A DNA stretch of 64,000 nt from Lepiota brunneoincarnata (GCA_023014365.1 JAEBUN010000035.1:1-64000); one strand, 5' to 3'; shown: positions 21,972 to 33,803, counted from the stretch's first letter. The notes: generated by a model not told the origin, from the sequence alone. Numbers and translations are program-made.

Positions 21972-23748
21972 ATGGCCGACTTTCAAACTCTGAAGAGCAC
22001 ATTCAAAGGTGACCTTGTCACCCCTACGGACCCAGACTACACCAAGGCTATTGCTCGATGGGCAGCCAATGCAGAACGGCGGGCAAAGGTGGTGGCCTTC
22101 GTCAAGGACCCAGCCGATGTCGCGCTCGCTGTCAAGTTTGCAACTGCCAACAAATTGCCCATTGCCGTTCGTGGTGGTGGGCATAGCCCTGCTGGTGCAT
22201 CCTCGAGCGAGGGCGGCCTTGTCGTCGATCTGTCGAGGTACCTCAACACCGTCACAATCGATGCTGAGAAAAAACTCGCGTATGCTGGCGGAGGCGCGTT
22301 GTGGGCAGCTGTTGACAAGGCAGCTATCGCCCACGGCTTAGCCACAGTCGGAGGAACCGTTAATCATGTATGATCTCTCCCGTTTCTCAATTTACGATTC
22401 CCCGCTGACCCTTTCATGACAGACTGGTATTGGAGGGTGTGTTGCGACTTCATATCCTTTCGACCTCTAGCTCACGCACCATGGTAGCCTCACCCTTGGA
22501 GGAGGCTACGGATTTCTTACCTCAGAGCACGGAATGACCATCGACAATCTTGTTCAAGTGCGTTAGTTTGGTCACCCTGGCTTATACAATCATTCTCATT
22601 TACACGTAGGCAACCTTAGTAACCGCTGACGGTTCGGTCATAACTACCAATGAGGACGAGCACCCGGATCTGTTCTTCGGTATCAGAGGTGGAGGCTCGA
22701 ACTTTGGCGTCGTCACGGAATTCGTCTACAAACTACATCCTCAACGTCGTACTGTGTACTCGGGACTACTTATCTACCCTCCAACCGCTTTAGAGAAGAT
22801 CGTCTCGGTTACCGCCGAATGGTGGGCAAATGTCGGCGAGAAGCAAGCCATGCTTCAGATTACAACGGTGGGACCCGATGGCAATGTATGTTTACCGAGC
22901 CAGACAATGTCAAGAGAACTAATAAAGCGCGCTATGTAGCCTTGTGTCATCATAATCCCATTCTATAATGGCTCGGAGGCTGAAGGAAGAGCCAACTTCA
23001 AAGCTTTCCTTGACATTGGTACGGACACTCATTCTATGTTTCAAACCAACCTTATGTTCCTCTCAGGACCTGTCGTGGATATGACAAAAGAAATACCGTA
23101 TGAGGAGCTGAACGCGTTACAGGTGAATTTGATTCAACCCTTTCCCTTGTGACGCGCTCTAACTTGAGGATACGTACCAAGAACCCCTCGGCTGAGCATG
23201 GTTCTTGTGTCTACCTGAAAGGCCTGGCCCACCGCGAACCGCACTACACCTCAATTTCCAAGGCGCATGAAAAGGCAATCGAGCTCACCAAGTCCACAGG
23301 GTATAGCTGTAACGTCATCTACGAATATTTCCCCCTCAACAAGGTCTGCTCTGTCCCGGCTGGTACTACGGCATTCCGTCGCGACCCTACACCGAGCGTG
23401 TTGATTGGTATTATTTGGAAGGAAAACGCAGAGGGATCTACCGACCTTGCTCGTAGTTGCTCTCAACAGTTGGCTCAAATTGTGGCAGGAGCTCAACCGG
23501 AGCTCACCGATTCACAGATCCAAGGTTACGGCAATTATGGTGTGTATTACATTGGCAATCGTAACGTATTTCTTCGGTAACACTATTTGTTCATTTTAGA
23601 TGCCCAAGCTGTTACTGGCGAGAAGGACTGGGTCCCTGATAAAGCCAGATTGGTGTTTGCGGAGAATTACCCAAAGCTCCAGAGAATCAAGAAGCAGTAT
23701 GATCCCAACAACATCTTCAACAAGTGGTTCCCTATCACGCCGGCTTGA
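21972..23748 (+). CDS. BBE2: FAD-linked oxidase (BBE / 6-hydroxynicotine oxidase-like), intact
   Basis: Flavoprotein oxidase of about 475 residues without a signal peptide, so probably cytosolic. The start MADFQTLKSTFKGDLV at 21972 matches the family; upstream frames contain a stop. Landmarks are PIAVRGGGHSPAGASS (His flavin site, about residues 65-80), GGGALWAAVDKAA, the microexon piece TGIGG (22423-22436), LTLGGGYGFLTSEHG, FGIRGGGSNFGVVTEF and the C-terminus PNNIFNKWFPITPA. Seven or eight short introns all fit, and no frame break was found. The usual second-site cysteine before GIGG is replaced by N-H-T, so flavin attachment should be single. The last exons were copied twice downstream. It is divergent from cupin 2. 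Confidence 0.88.
22423..22436 (+). other. 14-nt microexon in BBE2
   Basis: ACTGGTATTGGAGG lies between a CATGACAG acceptor and a GTGTGT donor. It is needed to join GGTVNH to LTLGGGYG and encodes T-G-I-G-G of the FAD-binding loop. Confidence 0.75.
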
Positions 23749-24814
23749 ATTAAATGTACTTTATGATGTCTTTCCGTCATTTGTCTCTGTAGAATTCGTT
23801 ACTACCCATCAATAAAACACTCGTTCCACTCCGTCCTCGTGTCCTTACACATGCTGGAAAGCAAGAGTTACTTCTAGTTGTTCCACATATAGTGGTCGCG
23901 GCAACATGTTTTTTGACGGATTTCTCCCGGCAGAATGGCGGAACGGCAAATGCCAGGGGTGGAAAATTCCGGCAGAATTCCTAGGGCAAGGAAGATTCTG
24001 GGTAGTAAAAAGCAATAATCGCCAACAACTCGTCACAACTTCCCTTTCGACTTCATGTTTTTTACAAGTGTCCAACTGTAATTCACCCATAATTTGCCCA
24101 ATGACCCGAATGTTGCCACTGATAAATTACATTGCTTAGCTGTTTGTACATCACCGAGTTGAGAGAGCAACTACTCGACATCTGCTGCATGAGGAACAAT
24201 TGCGGGGATTTTCATGCTAAGATCTTGATTGGTGGTCCTGGTAGCTCCTTCCGCCAACGAAGACCATTCTACCCCCCTCCTTCAAAGGTATGCAGCGTCA
24301 GTGATGCATTCTGATATCCTCAGCCGGTTGAAACTTGACAAGCATGGTTTTCGCTCTTGCCGAGCAATCTCAAGAGTCTTTCTATACAATCTGCTAGGAT
24401 TGCGTTTTCCTACCTTAATCACGCCGACTAATGTTACGATTATGTGGAATTCCTATTGGGGTTGTGGACGACAATTCGAAATGTATAACGTTATTAATTG
24501 GGAGGGTGGGTGGCTATAAAATAAAAAGTAGAGTGAGGAGTTGTCGGTGCGTCGTGTGGACAAGGTAGGTGGAGGAAAGTGGGGTGGGAAGCTCCATCGC
24601 CTGCTGTCTCTGCTGGACGCCGGGAGCCGGCAACTTCGGTTGTTGTGTGGCTCCCTTGCCCAGCAAATTCTGCCATCAACACTGGACCACATATAGGAAT
24701 TAAGAATTCCCTGGATAAGACCCGGATTTCCATTAGGAGTAACCATGGGCCTATTGTTCCACATATAAGATAGTGATAAGTATCCAAATCCCACAACGTC
24801 GATCCCTCACTACA
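23749..24814. other. Intergenic BBE2-VOC1, template of the tandem duplication
   Basis: Non-coding, but much of it recurs at about 25840-27498 and partly at 28487-28766. Examples are TTCTAGTTGTTCCACATATA at 23873 and 25968, and the block around GGAGTTGTCGGTGCGTCGTG at 24537 with its match near 27280. Confidence 0.65.
24762..24770 (+). promoter_or_regulatory. TATA-like box of VOC copy 1
   Basis: CATATAAGA about 45 bp before the ATG is conserved in all three VOC copies together with the following GATAAGTATCC. Confidence 0.55.
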
Positions 24815-25251
24815 ATGGTCCTCCACCACATCATGTTTGTCGTCTCTTCCCTTTCGGATGCTAAGAAATTCTATCTCCAAGCACTGGCTCCCTTGGGATA
24901 CGAGGAATACCAATCCATCGAAGGCGTCGCTGTTGGCTTGAAACCAGCTGACGGCTCACCAGACCTTTGGATGAGTGTTCCAAAAGATGGAGAGTCACCT
25001 ACCAAAGGGTTGCATCTCGCATTTGCGGCTAAAAGCAGGGAGATAGTTGACCAGTTCTACGAGGCGGCCTTGTGCGCGTGCCACGAGCTTTCTGAAGTCC
25101 GAATGACTGACTATGCGATTATGTTTCTGTACACAGGAAAGCAGGAGCGAAGGATAATGGGCCTCCGGGAGAGAGGAACTATGCCCCGGGTTACTACGCG
25201 GCTTTCGTCCTTGATCTGGACGGAAATAATCTTGAGGTGATGCACCGTTGA
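24815..25251 (+). CDS. VOC/glyoxalase-fold protein, copy 1
   Basis: Small vicinal-oxygen-chelate protein of about 125 residues. The family includes glyoxalase I, extradiol dioxygenases and bleomycin- or fosfomycin-resistance proteins. One intron with a GTGCGC donor and TACACAG acceptor joins FYEAAL to KAGAKDNGPPGERNY, and the protein ends DLDGNNLEVMHR. The likely metal ligands are the N-terminal His-His (residues 4-5) and the Glu of NNLEVM. The core SSLSDAKKFYLQALAPLGYEE is typical of single-domain fungal VOC proteins. The donor differs by one base from copies 2 and 3 (GTGCGC instead of GTGCGT), which could weaken splicing. Role in the cluster is unknown: an isomerase, cyclisation or ring-opening step, or detoxification. 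Confidence 0.82.
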
Positions 25252-25562
25252 AGCATCAGAAGAGATAGCAGGGGGATGTTGAATTAATTAGCGAACTGTC
25301 TTCATCCCATGCCATCGTCCATATTCGCTGTCCCGTTGTATCACTAGCGGGGTAGGAACAAATTTCGCTCATGTTTTTCTGTCGCGTGTACAGCGCTCGT
25401 GTGGTGAGGCCAACAATAAACCTCTCGAAAACAGCACAACAAGAGCTGTGCACTGCTAGAATGGGTCGGTGATTACAGGTGATTACATGCTGCGTGAATT
25501 CAGACTCCCATAAGGAGAAAGGGTTAGGGTTAACGGATGTGTAATATCCCTTTTCTTGGTTA

Positions 25563-25839
25563 GTTGGCTCCAATTGTGGCAGGAGCTCAACCGGAGCTCA
25601 TGGATTCACAGATCCAAGGTTACGGTAATTATGGTGCGTGCTACATTGACAATCGCAATGTATTTCCTCAGTAATGCTATTTGTTCATTTTAGATGCCCA
25701 AGCTGTTACTGGCGAGAAGGACTGGGTCTCTGATAAAGCCAGATTGGTGTTTGCGGAGAATTACCCAAAGCTCCAGAGAATCAAGAAGCAATATGATCCC
25801 AACACCTTCAACAAGTGGTTCCCCACCACGCCAGCTTGA
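25563..25839 (+). pseudogene. BBE2 3'-end fragment, copy a
   Basis: Repeats the last part of BBE2: the exon piece VAGAQPEL-DSQIQGYGNY, the last intron, and the final exon AVTGEKDW through NKWFP-TTPA to a TGA. It lacks one Asn codon present in BBE2, and everything upstream (most of the protein) is missing. It marks the left edge of tandem unit 2. Confidence 0.85.
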
Positions 25840-27498
25840 ATTAAATGTACCTTATGATGGCTTTCCGTCATTTGTCTCAGTAGAATTCATTACTACCCAT
25901 CAATAACACATATGTCTTACTCGGTCTTCGTATCCTTACACAAGTTGGCAGTGTAAAAGCAAGAGTTACTTCTAGTTGTTCCACATATAGTGATCACGGC
26001 AGCATGTTTTTGACGGGTTTTTCCCAGAAGAATGGCAGAATGGCAAATGCCAGGCGTGGAAAACTCCGGCAGAATTCCCAGGGCAAGGAAGATTCTGGGT
26101 AATAAAGAAGTCAACAATTGCCAACGGCTCGTTGTATTTCGGCTCCATGTTTTTCACAAGTGTCCAACTGTAATCCACCCACAATTTGCCCAATGATCCA
26201 AATGTTCCCACTGATAAGTTATATTGCTTAGCTGTTTGTACACAACCAAGCTGAGAGAACAACTACATGACATCTGCTGGATGAGGGATAATTGAGAGGA
26301 TTCCATGGCTAAGATCTTGAGTGGGTGGTCCTGTGAGTGCACTGGTAGCTCCAAAGACCATTCTATTCTCCTCCTGAAACCCGTTCGGATTACAAGGTAG
26401 TCTCACGCTTAGAATCACAGTGTAAATCGATACCCACGGTCTCTGTGTTCAGAGGTAAGAGCAAAGGTAAAACTAGTCACAGTATCACTAGGAGTCACAC
26501 TAAGTAATGCGAAGGGTGGTAACTACTGGTTACATCTCCTTCTGATGGTATGCAGCATCAGTGATACATCCTGATGTCCTTAGCCAGTTAACAAGCATGG
26601 TTTCGCTCCATCACCATTGCTAAACAATCCTAAGAGTCTTTCTATACAAAATATGCTAGGATTGCGTTTTCCTACCTTGATCACGCTTACTGATGCTAAG
26701 ATTACGTGGAACTCATTTTGAGGTTGTGGGCGACGATTAGAAATGTATAACAAAGGGTAAGGTAGAGCTTGCTCGCAAACGGCTTCCTCACGTGACCCCG
26801 GCATGACAAAACACAGAAGGAAATAAATTTGGAATCTCAAGCTGCTGATGGGCATTTATTCCAAATCCGGCTCCGAAGGTTGACGGGGAATTCCTCTCCA
26901 AAAGAAACCTCGGAGCATGATTAGAGAAAACAAGTAGATTACAGAATGATCATTTTAACGGAATCATTGCAATGTGGAATCGCCAACAGGCAGCTTGGGT
27001 AGCTCGGAAATTCCGTGGACATCGTGTCATTCCTGAATTCATTCTCAAAGAACTTCTACCTGAATCTACTATACGCAATTGAGGTTCATGTATTATTCTA
27101 GATTATATCTTGCTTTACACAACACATCGAGCGCTCGCCCGACGTGAAATCTTAATTAGCCTGTCGCGCAGCGTCACAAATAGTCACAGGTCATGTGATG
27201 ACCCCAGTTGCGAGCGAACTCTACCTTATGGTATTAATTGGCAGGGTGGATGGGTATAAATAAAAGATAGAGTAAAGTGAGGAGTTGCCGGTGCGTCGTG
27301 TCGACGAGGTAGGTAGAGGAAAGTGGCATGGGAAGCTCCGTTCGCCTGCTGCTCTGCTGGACGCTGGGAGCCGGCAACTTCCGTTGTTGTGTGACTCCCA
27401 TTGACTCCCATCTTCCCTTAGAAGCAACCCGGCCCCTATTGTTCACATATAAGACAGCGATAAGTATCCGAATCCCATAGCATCAATCCCTCACTACA
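25840..27498. other. Duplicated intergenic unit with extra insertion
   Basis: The left part (25840-26360) repeats 23749-24290 and the right part (27230-27498) repeats about 24490-24814. The middle, about 26400-27200, has no counterpart in unit 1 apart from a stretch near 26540-26750 that resembles 24290-24480. No gene seen. Confidence 0.6.
27445..27453 (+). promoter_or_regulatory. TATA-like box of VOC copy 2
   Basis: CATATAAGA about 46 bp before the ATG, same context as copy 1. Confidence 0.55.
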
Positions 27499-27933
27499 AT
27501 GGTCATCCACCACGTCGGACTTGTCGTCTCTTCCCTTTCGGATGCTAAGAAATTCTATCTCCAAGCACTTGCTCCTTTGGGATACGAGGAATACCACTCC
27601 ATCGAAGGCGTCGTTGTTGGCTTGAAAGCAGCTGACGGTTACCCCGACTTTTGGATGAGTGTTCCAAAAGATGGAGAGCCACCTAACAAGGGGTTGCATC
27701 TCGCATTTGCGGCTAAAAGCAGGGAGATAGTTGACAAGTTCTATGAGGCGGCTTTGTGCGTGTGCCACGGCTTTCTGAAGTCTGAATGACTGACATTTTA
27801 TTATGTTCCTATACACAGGAAAGCAGGAGCGAAAGATAATGGACCTCCGGGAGAGAGGAACTATGCCCCGGGTTACTACGCGGCTTTCGTCCTTGATCTG
27901 GACGGAAACAATCTTGAGGTGGTGCATGTTTGA
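27499..27933 (+). CDS. VOC/glyoxalase-fold protein, copy 2
   Basis: Paralogue of copy 1 with the same two-exon layout. The intron (GTGCGTGTG donor, TACACAG acceptor) joins FYEAAL to KAGAKDNGPPGERNY, and the C-terminus is DLDGNNLEVVHV. The N-terminus carries the candidate metal ligand His-His at residues 4-5 and the open frame is complete. Differences from copy 1 are scattered substitutions such as GYEEYHS versus GYEEYQS and YPDFWMS versus SPDLWMS. These are many for so short a gene, so the copies are not brand new, yet both frames survive, which suggests selection. Confidence 0.83.
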
Positions 27934-28349
27934 AGGATCAGAAGAGATAGCAGGGGGATGTTGAATTACTTAGCGAATTGTCTTCGTCTACACGGAAAGA
28001 CCTTATCCCACCCCATCGTCCATGTTCACTGTCCCGTTGTCTCACTAGCGGGGTAGGAACACAATTTCGCTCATGTTTTCTGTCGCGTGTACAGCGCTCG
28101 TGTGGTGAGGGCAACAATAAACACCTCGAAATGATCAATGGGGCTTTCATCCCACCAGGACGCGCAGCCAACAGCACAACAAGAGCTGTGCGCTGCTTGG
28201 TGAGTCGGTGACAACATGGTGCGTGAATTTAGACTCCCAAAGAAAGACATAGTAGTCTGAGACTGGTTCGCCTCCAGGATCTATCAACCAAATTGTCAAA
28301 TGCCAAACCCCTCGCTCACGGACATGTAATATCTTAGTGTTGTTTGCTA

Positions 28350-28486
28350 GTTCCGGCGAGAAGGGCTGGGTTCCTGATAAAGCTAGATTGGTGTTTGCAG
28401 AGAATTACCCGAAGCTCCAGAGAATCAAGAAGCAATATGATCCCAACAACATCTTCAACAAGTGGTTCCCTATCACGCCGGCTTGA
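28350..28486 (+). pseudogene. BBE2 3'-end fragment, copy b
   Basis: Only the last exon of BBE2 is present, from GEKGWVPDKARLVFAEN to NKWFPITPA and its TGA, preceded by unrelated DNA. It marks the left edge of tandem unit 3. Confidence 0.85.
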
Positions 28487-28700
28487 AGTAAATGTACTTT
28501 TATGATGTCTTTCCATCATTTGTCTCTGTTGAACCCGTTACTACCCATCAATAAAACACCCGCTCTACTCGGTCCTCGTGCCTTTCATATATTTGCACGT
28601 AAAACCGAGGGTTGCTTCTAGCCGTTCCACACATAGGAGTTTGGAATTTCCTGGATAAGATCGGAATTCCCATTAGAAGTAACCACGCGCCTATCTTTCA

Positions 28701-28709
28701 CATATAAGA
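28701..28709 (+). promoter_or_regulatory. TATA-like box of VOC copy 3
   Basis: CATATAAGA about 58 bp before the ATG. The same box context is found in the other two copies. Confidence 0.5.
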
Positions 28710-28766
28710 CGGTGATAAATATCCTAATCCCACATCGATAACGCCGATCCCCCAGTGCTCACTGCA

Positions 28767-29201
28767 ATGGTCCTCAACCACATCCAATTCAGCGTCTCCT
28801 CCCTTGCGGATGCTAAGAAATTCTATCTCCAAGCACTGGCTCCCTTGGGATACGAGGAATATTACTCCGTCGAAGGTGTCGTTGTTGGCTTGAAACCAGC
28901 TCACGGCCCACCCGACCTTTGGATCGGTGCTCCAAAAGACGGAGAGTCACCTAACAAGGGATTGCATCTGGCATTTGCGGCTAAAAGCAGGGAGATAGTC
29001 GACCAATTCTATGCGGCGGCCCTGTGCGTGTGCCATGTCCTTCTGCAGGCTGAATGACTGACATTCTATTATGTTCCTTTACACAGGAAAGCAGGAGCGA
29101 AGGATAATGGGCCTCCGGGAGAGAGGAGCTATGTCCCAAATTACTACGCGGCTTACGTCCTTGATCTGGACGGAAACAATCTTGAGGTGATGCATCTTTA
29201 A
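28767..29201 (+). CDS. VOC/glyoxalase-fold protein, copy 3
   Basis: Third tandem paralogue with an intact two-exon frame. The N-terminus is MVLNHIQFSVSSLADAKKFY, so the first His of the His-His pair is Asn while His5 is kept. The intron has a GTGCGTGTG donor and TACACAG acceptor, and the protein ends DLDGNNLEVMHL. The change at one possible ligand position and the different loop (HGPPDLWIGAP) hint at altered substrate or lost metal binding in one site. It sits in the shortest tandem unit. Confidence 0.82.
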
Positions 29202-31544
29202 GGATCAGAAGAGATAGCAGATGGACTGTTGAATCAAGTAGAGAATTACCTTCGTCTACACGAATGGATTTCGTTTCACGTCATCGTCTATGTTCTCTTT
29301 CTCCTTGTCTCGCTACGGGTTAGGAACAAAATTTCACTCATGTTTTTCTGACGTGTGTATCGCGCTCGTGTGTTGACTGGTGAAGCCAACAATGAACATC
29401 TCGAAACGATCGATGGGAGCTTCGGGGATCATTAAACAAGGACGCGCAGCTAACAGCACAACAAAAGCTGTGCACTGCTTGGTGACTACTGGTTCGCCTT
29501 CAGTATCGGCCGACTTGTCAAATTCCCAGCTCTTCGCTCACGACTGTGTAATACCTTTTTTTTGTGTCATGGACGTGTTGTCCTGTCACTCCTTTCTGCC
29601 ATCTTCTAGCGTTTATCCAAAGATATCTGGTACCAGAATGATGATTTCCTCGCGTAAAAAGATTTCAGCCTCCAGCACCGGAGTTATACCTATGACGAGA
29701 TGCTGCCGCCACCACCTCGGCCATCGCCGTGCAGAGCACTTGCATAATGTCACGCACGTGCCATGTCGTGTCGCAAGTACTCGATCAAAGTGATGGCTGT
29801 TGCTACCGGGATATTCGAAAACTGCGATGATGGAAACAGACTAGGCAAAGTTAGCTAGAATAAAGGGACTTTGGAAGACCCGGTGACATCTCTCGGAGTA
29901 CCCGTCCCCGTCACTGCGGACACCGTTGATCCCTCTCGAACACAGAATTCGCGAATCCACCATTCATTTACACACAATCAGCCCGGCCGATGGTACTAAC
30001 GAACATCGGGTCCTGAATGTTCGGATGGTGAACGTTCCATTTCATTCCGTCCTTGGTGGAAGTGATGACTATTGTCATTGGGGAATTCGAATCGAAGTCA
30101 ACTATCTTGGCTAGAGCATCTGGAATCTGGCATCCCTCGAGACCCTTGCCGCATCTGCCGGAGTGCTCGTCCCTCATCATTGTGCGTACCTTAATCGCCC
30201 GACACCAGTTATGCGGGGTAAGGGAAAATAGTTGGGGCGTCCGCGTGTATGTAAATAGAAGTCGATGCGTATCACTGTCGTCGAGTGCATCCCTAAACAG
30301 TTGGACTTTCCCCTAGTGATGGCCCATTCGGCCGGGGTCAAACCGGGGTCAAAGGATCAACGTGGTCGGGAACGACGGCACGCATCACGTAACGAAATGA
30401 GGGTCGATCCCATCAGATACTTGGACGCCCTGCATACTCTGATCTCGAGGGACTTGTGAACAACTCGCCCCGTGTTCACTAGCTTGGTCCCCACTGGGCC
30501 ACTGGGATAGGATCAAAGCCCCTCAATATACGAATGTGTTCTCGCTCCAACCACAGCTGCACCCTCCCGATCAACAGTTCAGCATTTTCGTATGCTTTAA
30601 GTAGAACAGATACGCGGACCAAGGACTCCAACAGCAGCTGCAGAGCACGCTGGTGGGCAAGCTTTTTCATTCATTCAAGAAATATTAGTAAGTAGTTGCA
30701 GATCTTCGATATCATGCGGGCAAGAAGTAGAAGACTCAAATATGCTGAAATACGTCAGGATGCTTGCTCCCACCGATATTCAGTAGTACTAGCTTTTAGT
30801 GCTTAGCACAGATAAGTTGAAGAACTCGTTCCCTCGGTGCCACACACAATAGCGACGATTGTAGCCAATAAGGCAAGGATAAAGTGAAATGCTGGTGATT
30901 ATGTAATTGATGAATTTTGATGACGAGCTTGCCTGGTTCCAAATGCACTCAACTACCTGCATTCACAATGAAGACATGAGCGGTATCGAACGCCTGCTGG
31001 AGGCTGTATGCCGAGGCTGAGCGAAACATCTATCTCGATCAACGCCACACTGAAACCCACCGAGTCACCCGGAGTGTACTGGCAGTGCCTCTTCGGATAT
31101 AGACGCACAACACGTTACGCTCACAGGTAGACGCGCCCCACGGTTATGATCTAAGTGTACGATAACATTAATTCGAAGTCTTTTCGTACTCCAACTCGTT
31201 GTTTAGGCTATCTCTTGATGCCTTGGAGCAGTGTCAGTATATGAGATTGAATCGTTCAGCGCCCCATCTCCCTTTGCTCTTGCGAGTTCCCATAACCGGA
31301 GATGGGCCCCTAGAGGAGTACTGCTAATCAAATGGACTAAGCTCCAACAAAGTCGTTTGAGCCTCCACCGCCCTCTTGTGCGTTTGGGGAATTTGATCAC
31401 CCGAACAATGTCGGGGCACAGACTAATATCGCCTTCAATTTTCGCCTATGTTTCAGCCTTCCCGGTCGGACACCCCACGACACAGTCGGTCAAAATACTG
31501 CATCTATTTAAGGGGTAACCATCCTTGTAACACCCTGCAATACC
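29202..31544. other. Long intergenic region, no convincing gene
   Basis: The first 300 bp repeat the sequence that follows VOC copies 1 and 2. Minus-strand open frames at 29968-30180 and 30479-30670 look protein-like in composition but have no recognised domain and no adequate splice partner. The last 45 bp contain the P450-2 promoter. Confidence 0.45.
31505..31511 (+). promoter_or_regulatory. TATA-like box of P450-2
   Basis: TATTTAAG about 35 bp upstream of the ATG at 31545. Confidence 0.5.
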
Positions 31545-33803
31545 ATGGATTCCCTAACATCACCAGCGACTCTCAAGATTTCACTCACGGCGGCAAGTGC
31601 AATATGCATCATTTTCATGGCAAGGTGGATAGCCAGACGACTCAGGCAACCAAGCTACCCACCTGGACCCCCAAGACTGCCTCTGGTGGGAAATCTGTTC
31701 CAGATGCCTTCAAATGAACAATGGGAGGTGTTCCGAAAATGGGGGGAAACATATGGTAATGCTTCGTATTCGACAAGAGTTACCGCCCCTAATACAATGC
31801 CACAGGAGATGTCGTCTATCTCAGCGTTTTTGGGAGTTCCGTGGTCGTGCTGAACTCCCACCAGGCCTGTTCAGACCTGCTGGACAAGAAATCTCGTATC
31901 TACTCGGATCGCCCAAGCTCCGTTATGACCAAGATGTATGTCGTACCCCTCTTGATTCGCATCTCCTAACCTCGTTGGTTCACAGTATGGGCTGGGAGGA
32001 ATCCCCTGCAATGGCGCCCTATGGAGAAGTGTGGCGGCGCACTCGAAGGATCATCTCACGAGTCCTGAGCAAAGATTCGGTGCAAAAGAAGTTCTCAAGG
32101 ACTCAAGAGTCAGACACACGGCGATACCTAACCTATCTTCTGGCGGAGCCCGAGAAGTTTTTTGACAATCTCCGACTGTGAGTAAGCTTCCTAAATATTG
32201 TGAATGACCGCGTCCATGACACAGTACCTTAGTGTCTCAGGGACCAGTCTTATGAGAAGTGCATGCGGTTTGAATTCAGAGGGAGGTACAGACCCAGTAG
32301 GTGGACTTATATTCAAAAGATTTCGTGTGTACTAACAATTGTCAAGATAATCATGTCCGCATTACCCGAGGCCTCGGAATATGCCTTGGACGGAATGGCA
32401 CCTGGAAAGTTTTTGGTGAATATGCTTCCAGCACGTTAGTGATTCTTCTAGAACTCGGGTTAGAGTCCTGCTAACCAACCCGCTTAACGTAGTGCAATAC
32501 GTTCCTAGTTGGTTCCCTGGTACACAGTGGAAAAAGTATGCGGAACGTGGGCGAGAACTATGTAGCTTTGTGGTCAATGACCCGTGGAATAGGGCATCGA
32601 AGATGATGGTAATCATGGTTTCCTTCACACCTCTCACCTACTGATATCTATTTAGGAAAATGGGGACTCATCCTCTACTTCAATGATGTCAATGGCTCTC
32701 GAAAGCGGGGAGGAGCCCGAATTCGTGAAGTGGGCATCGGCCTCAATGTACATAGGTAAGAAGAATTCACTTCTCAAACCCTTACCCACTCAAAACGTTC
32801 TTTGTAACCACAGCTGGAACAGATACGGTGAGTTGTGTGTACGCCATTCGACCCTTCTCCGACTCAGTGCCGAATTTGTAGACAGTTGCAACCCTGCGTT
32901 GCTTCATCTTGAGCATGATACTCCACCCCGAGGTCCAGCGCCGGGCACAAAAAGAGATCGATACCGTGATTGGGGCGGACAGGCTTCCAACCGTCGCGGA
33001 TCGTGACAATTTACCCTTCGTTAACTCCGTGATGATGGAAGTTATGCGATGGCAGCCAGTAACACCCTTAGGTATGCAATTTTTTTAGACCCTAATTCGA
33101 CCCTGGATTTGACAGTCACCCAGCCCTCCCTCACCGAGTGACGGAAGATGATATGTATCGAGGTGGGAATTCTTTCCATTCTTAGGGAACCTGCCTGCTT
33201 ATGATCAACACTTCTTAGGTTGGTATATCCCAAAAGGGAGTACGGTTCTTGCAAATAGTTGGTGGGTCGAGTCGACTTTGATACCTGAAAAAGGCCTCAT
33301 GTATGAGCAGGGCAATGAGTCGCGATCCTTCCTTGTATGACGATCCCGATGCCTTCAAACCCGAACGATTCCTTCCGCTCTTCGATAACTCGATTGCGGA
33401 CGAGACCGCCAAGCCTCCCTTCCCTGCTACAAACTTCATCTATGGTCATGGTCGCCGGTAAGCAAGAGCGGACTCCAGCAACGACTTAGACACGTTCATC
33501 TGATCCTTGGCCCCAGAGTTTGTGCAGGCATGCACTACGCTGAGGGCATGGTGTTCCTCACCATTGCTTCGATGCTGGCAGCGTTCAATATTACCCCGGC
33601 GAAGAATGCAAAGGGAGAAGAAATCATACCAGAGCTGAAGTTTATGTCTTTACTTGTGCGGTAAGTGTGGCATGCTCCTCCACTCGGAGATAATTCAAAA
33701 CTGATCTCTGTATTCAAGGGAACCGGCCGAATTCCCATGTTCCATCCAACCTAGATCAAACTCTGCCCGGTTATTGATCGAACGAGAGGCTGAAAATCGC
33801 TGA
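31545..33803 (+). CDS. Cytochrome P450-2 (OrdA-like), intact
   Basis: Membrane-anchored monooxygenase. It starts MDSLTSPATLKISLTAAS, with an anchor at about residues 8-28 and the hinge YPPGPPRLPLVGNLFQMP at about 38-55. Splicing recovers GDVVYLSVFGSSVVVLNS, the helix C region YGEVWRRTRRI, LVSGTSLMRSACGL, the 14-nt I-helix microexon AGTDT (32814-32827), the ExxR motif EVMR, FKPERFLP and the haem loop FIYGHGRRVCAGM with its cysteine ligand. It ends LIEREAENR at 33803. An apparent frame break near 32238 disappears when the TTAG acceptor just before TGTCTCAGGG is used. Related to P450-5 by hinge and GRIYSDRP-type helix B region. Convergent with P450-3. Confidence 0.88.
32814..32827 (+). other. 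14-nt microexon encoding the P450 I-helix motif (P450-2)
   Basis: CTGGAACAGATACG between CCACAG and GTGAGT. It encodes A-G-T-D-T in frame. Confidence 0.75.

Noticed and set aside
32222..32260. Apparent frame break in P450-2
   Set aside because: An alternative acceptor (TTAG before TGTCTCAGGG) restores LVSGTSLMRSACGL, so the gene is counted as intact.
33110..33160. Apparent stop in P450-2 near LTE
   Set aside because: Using the downstream CACCCAG acceptor gives LALPHRVTEDDMYRG in frame, so it is a splice-site choice and not a mutation.
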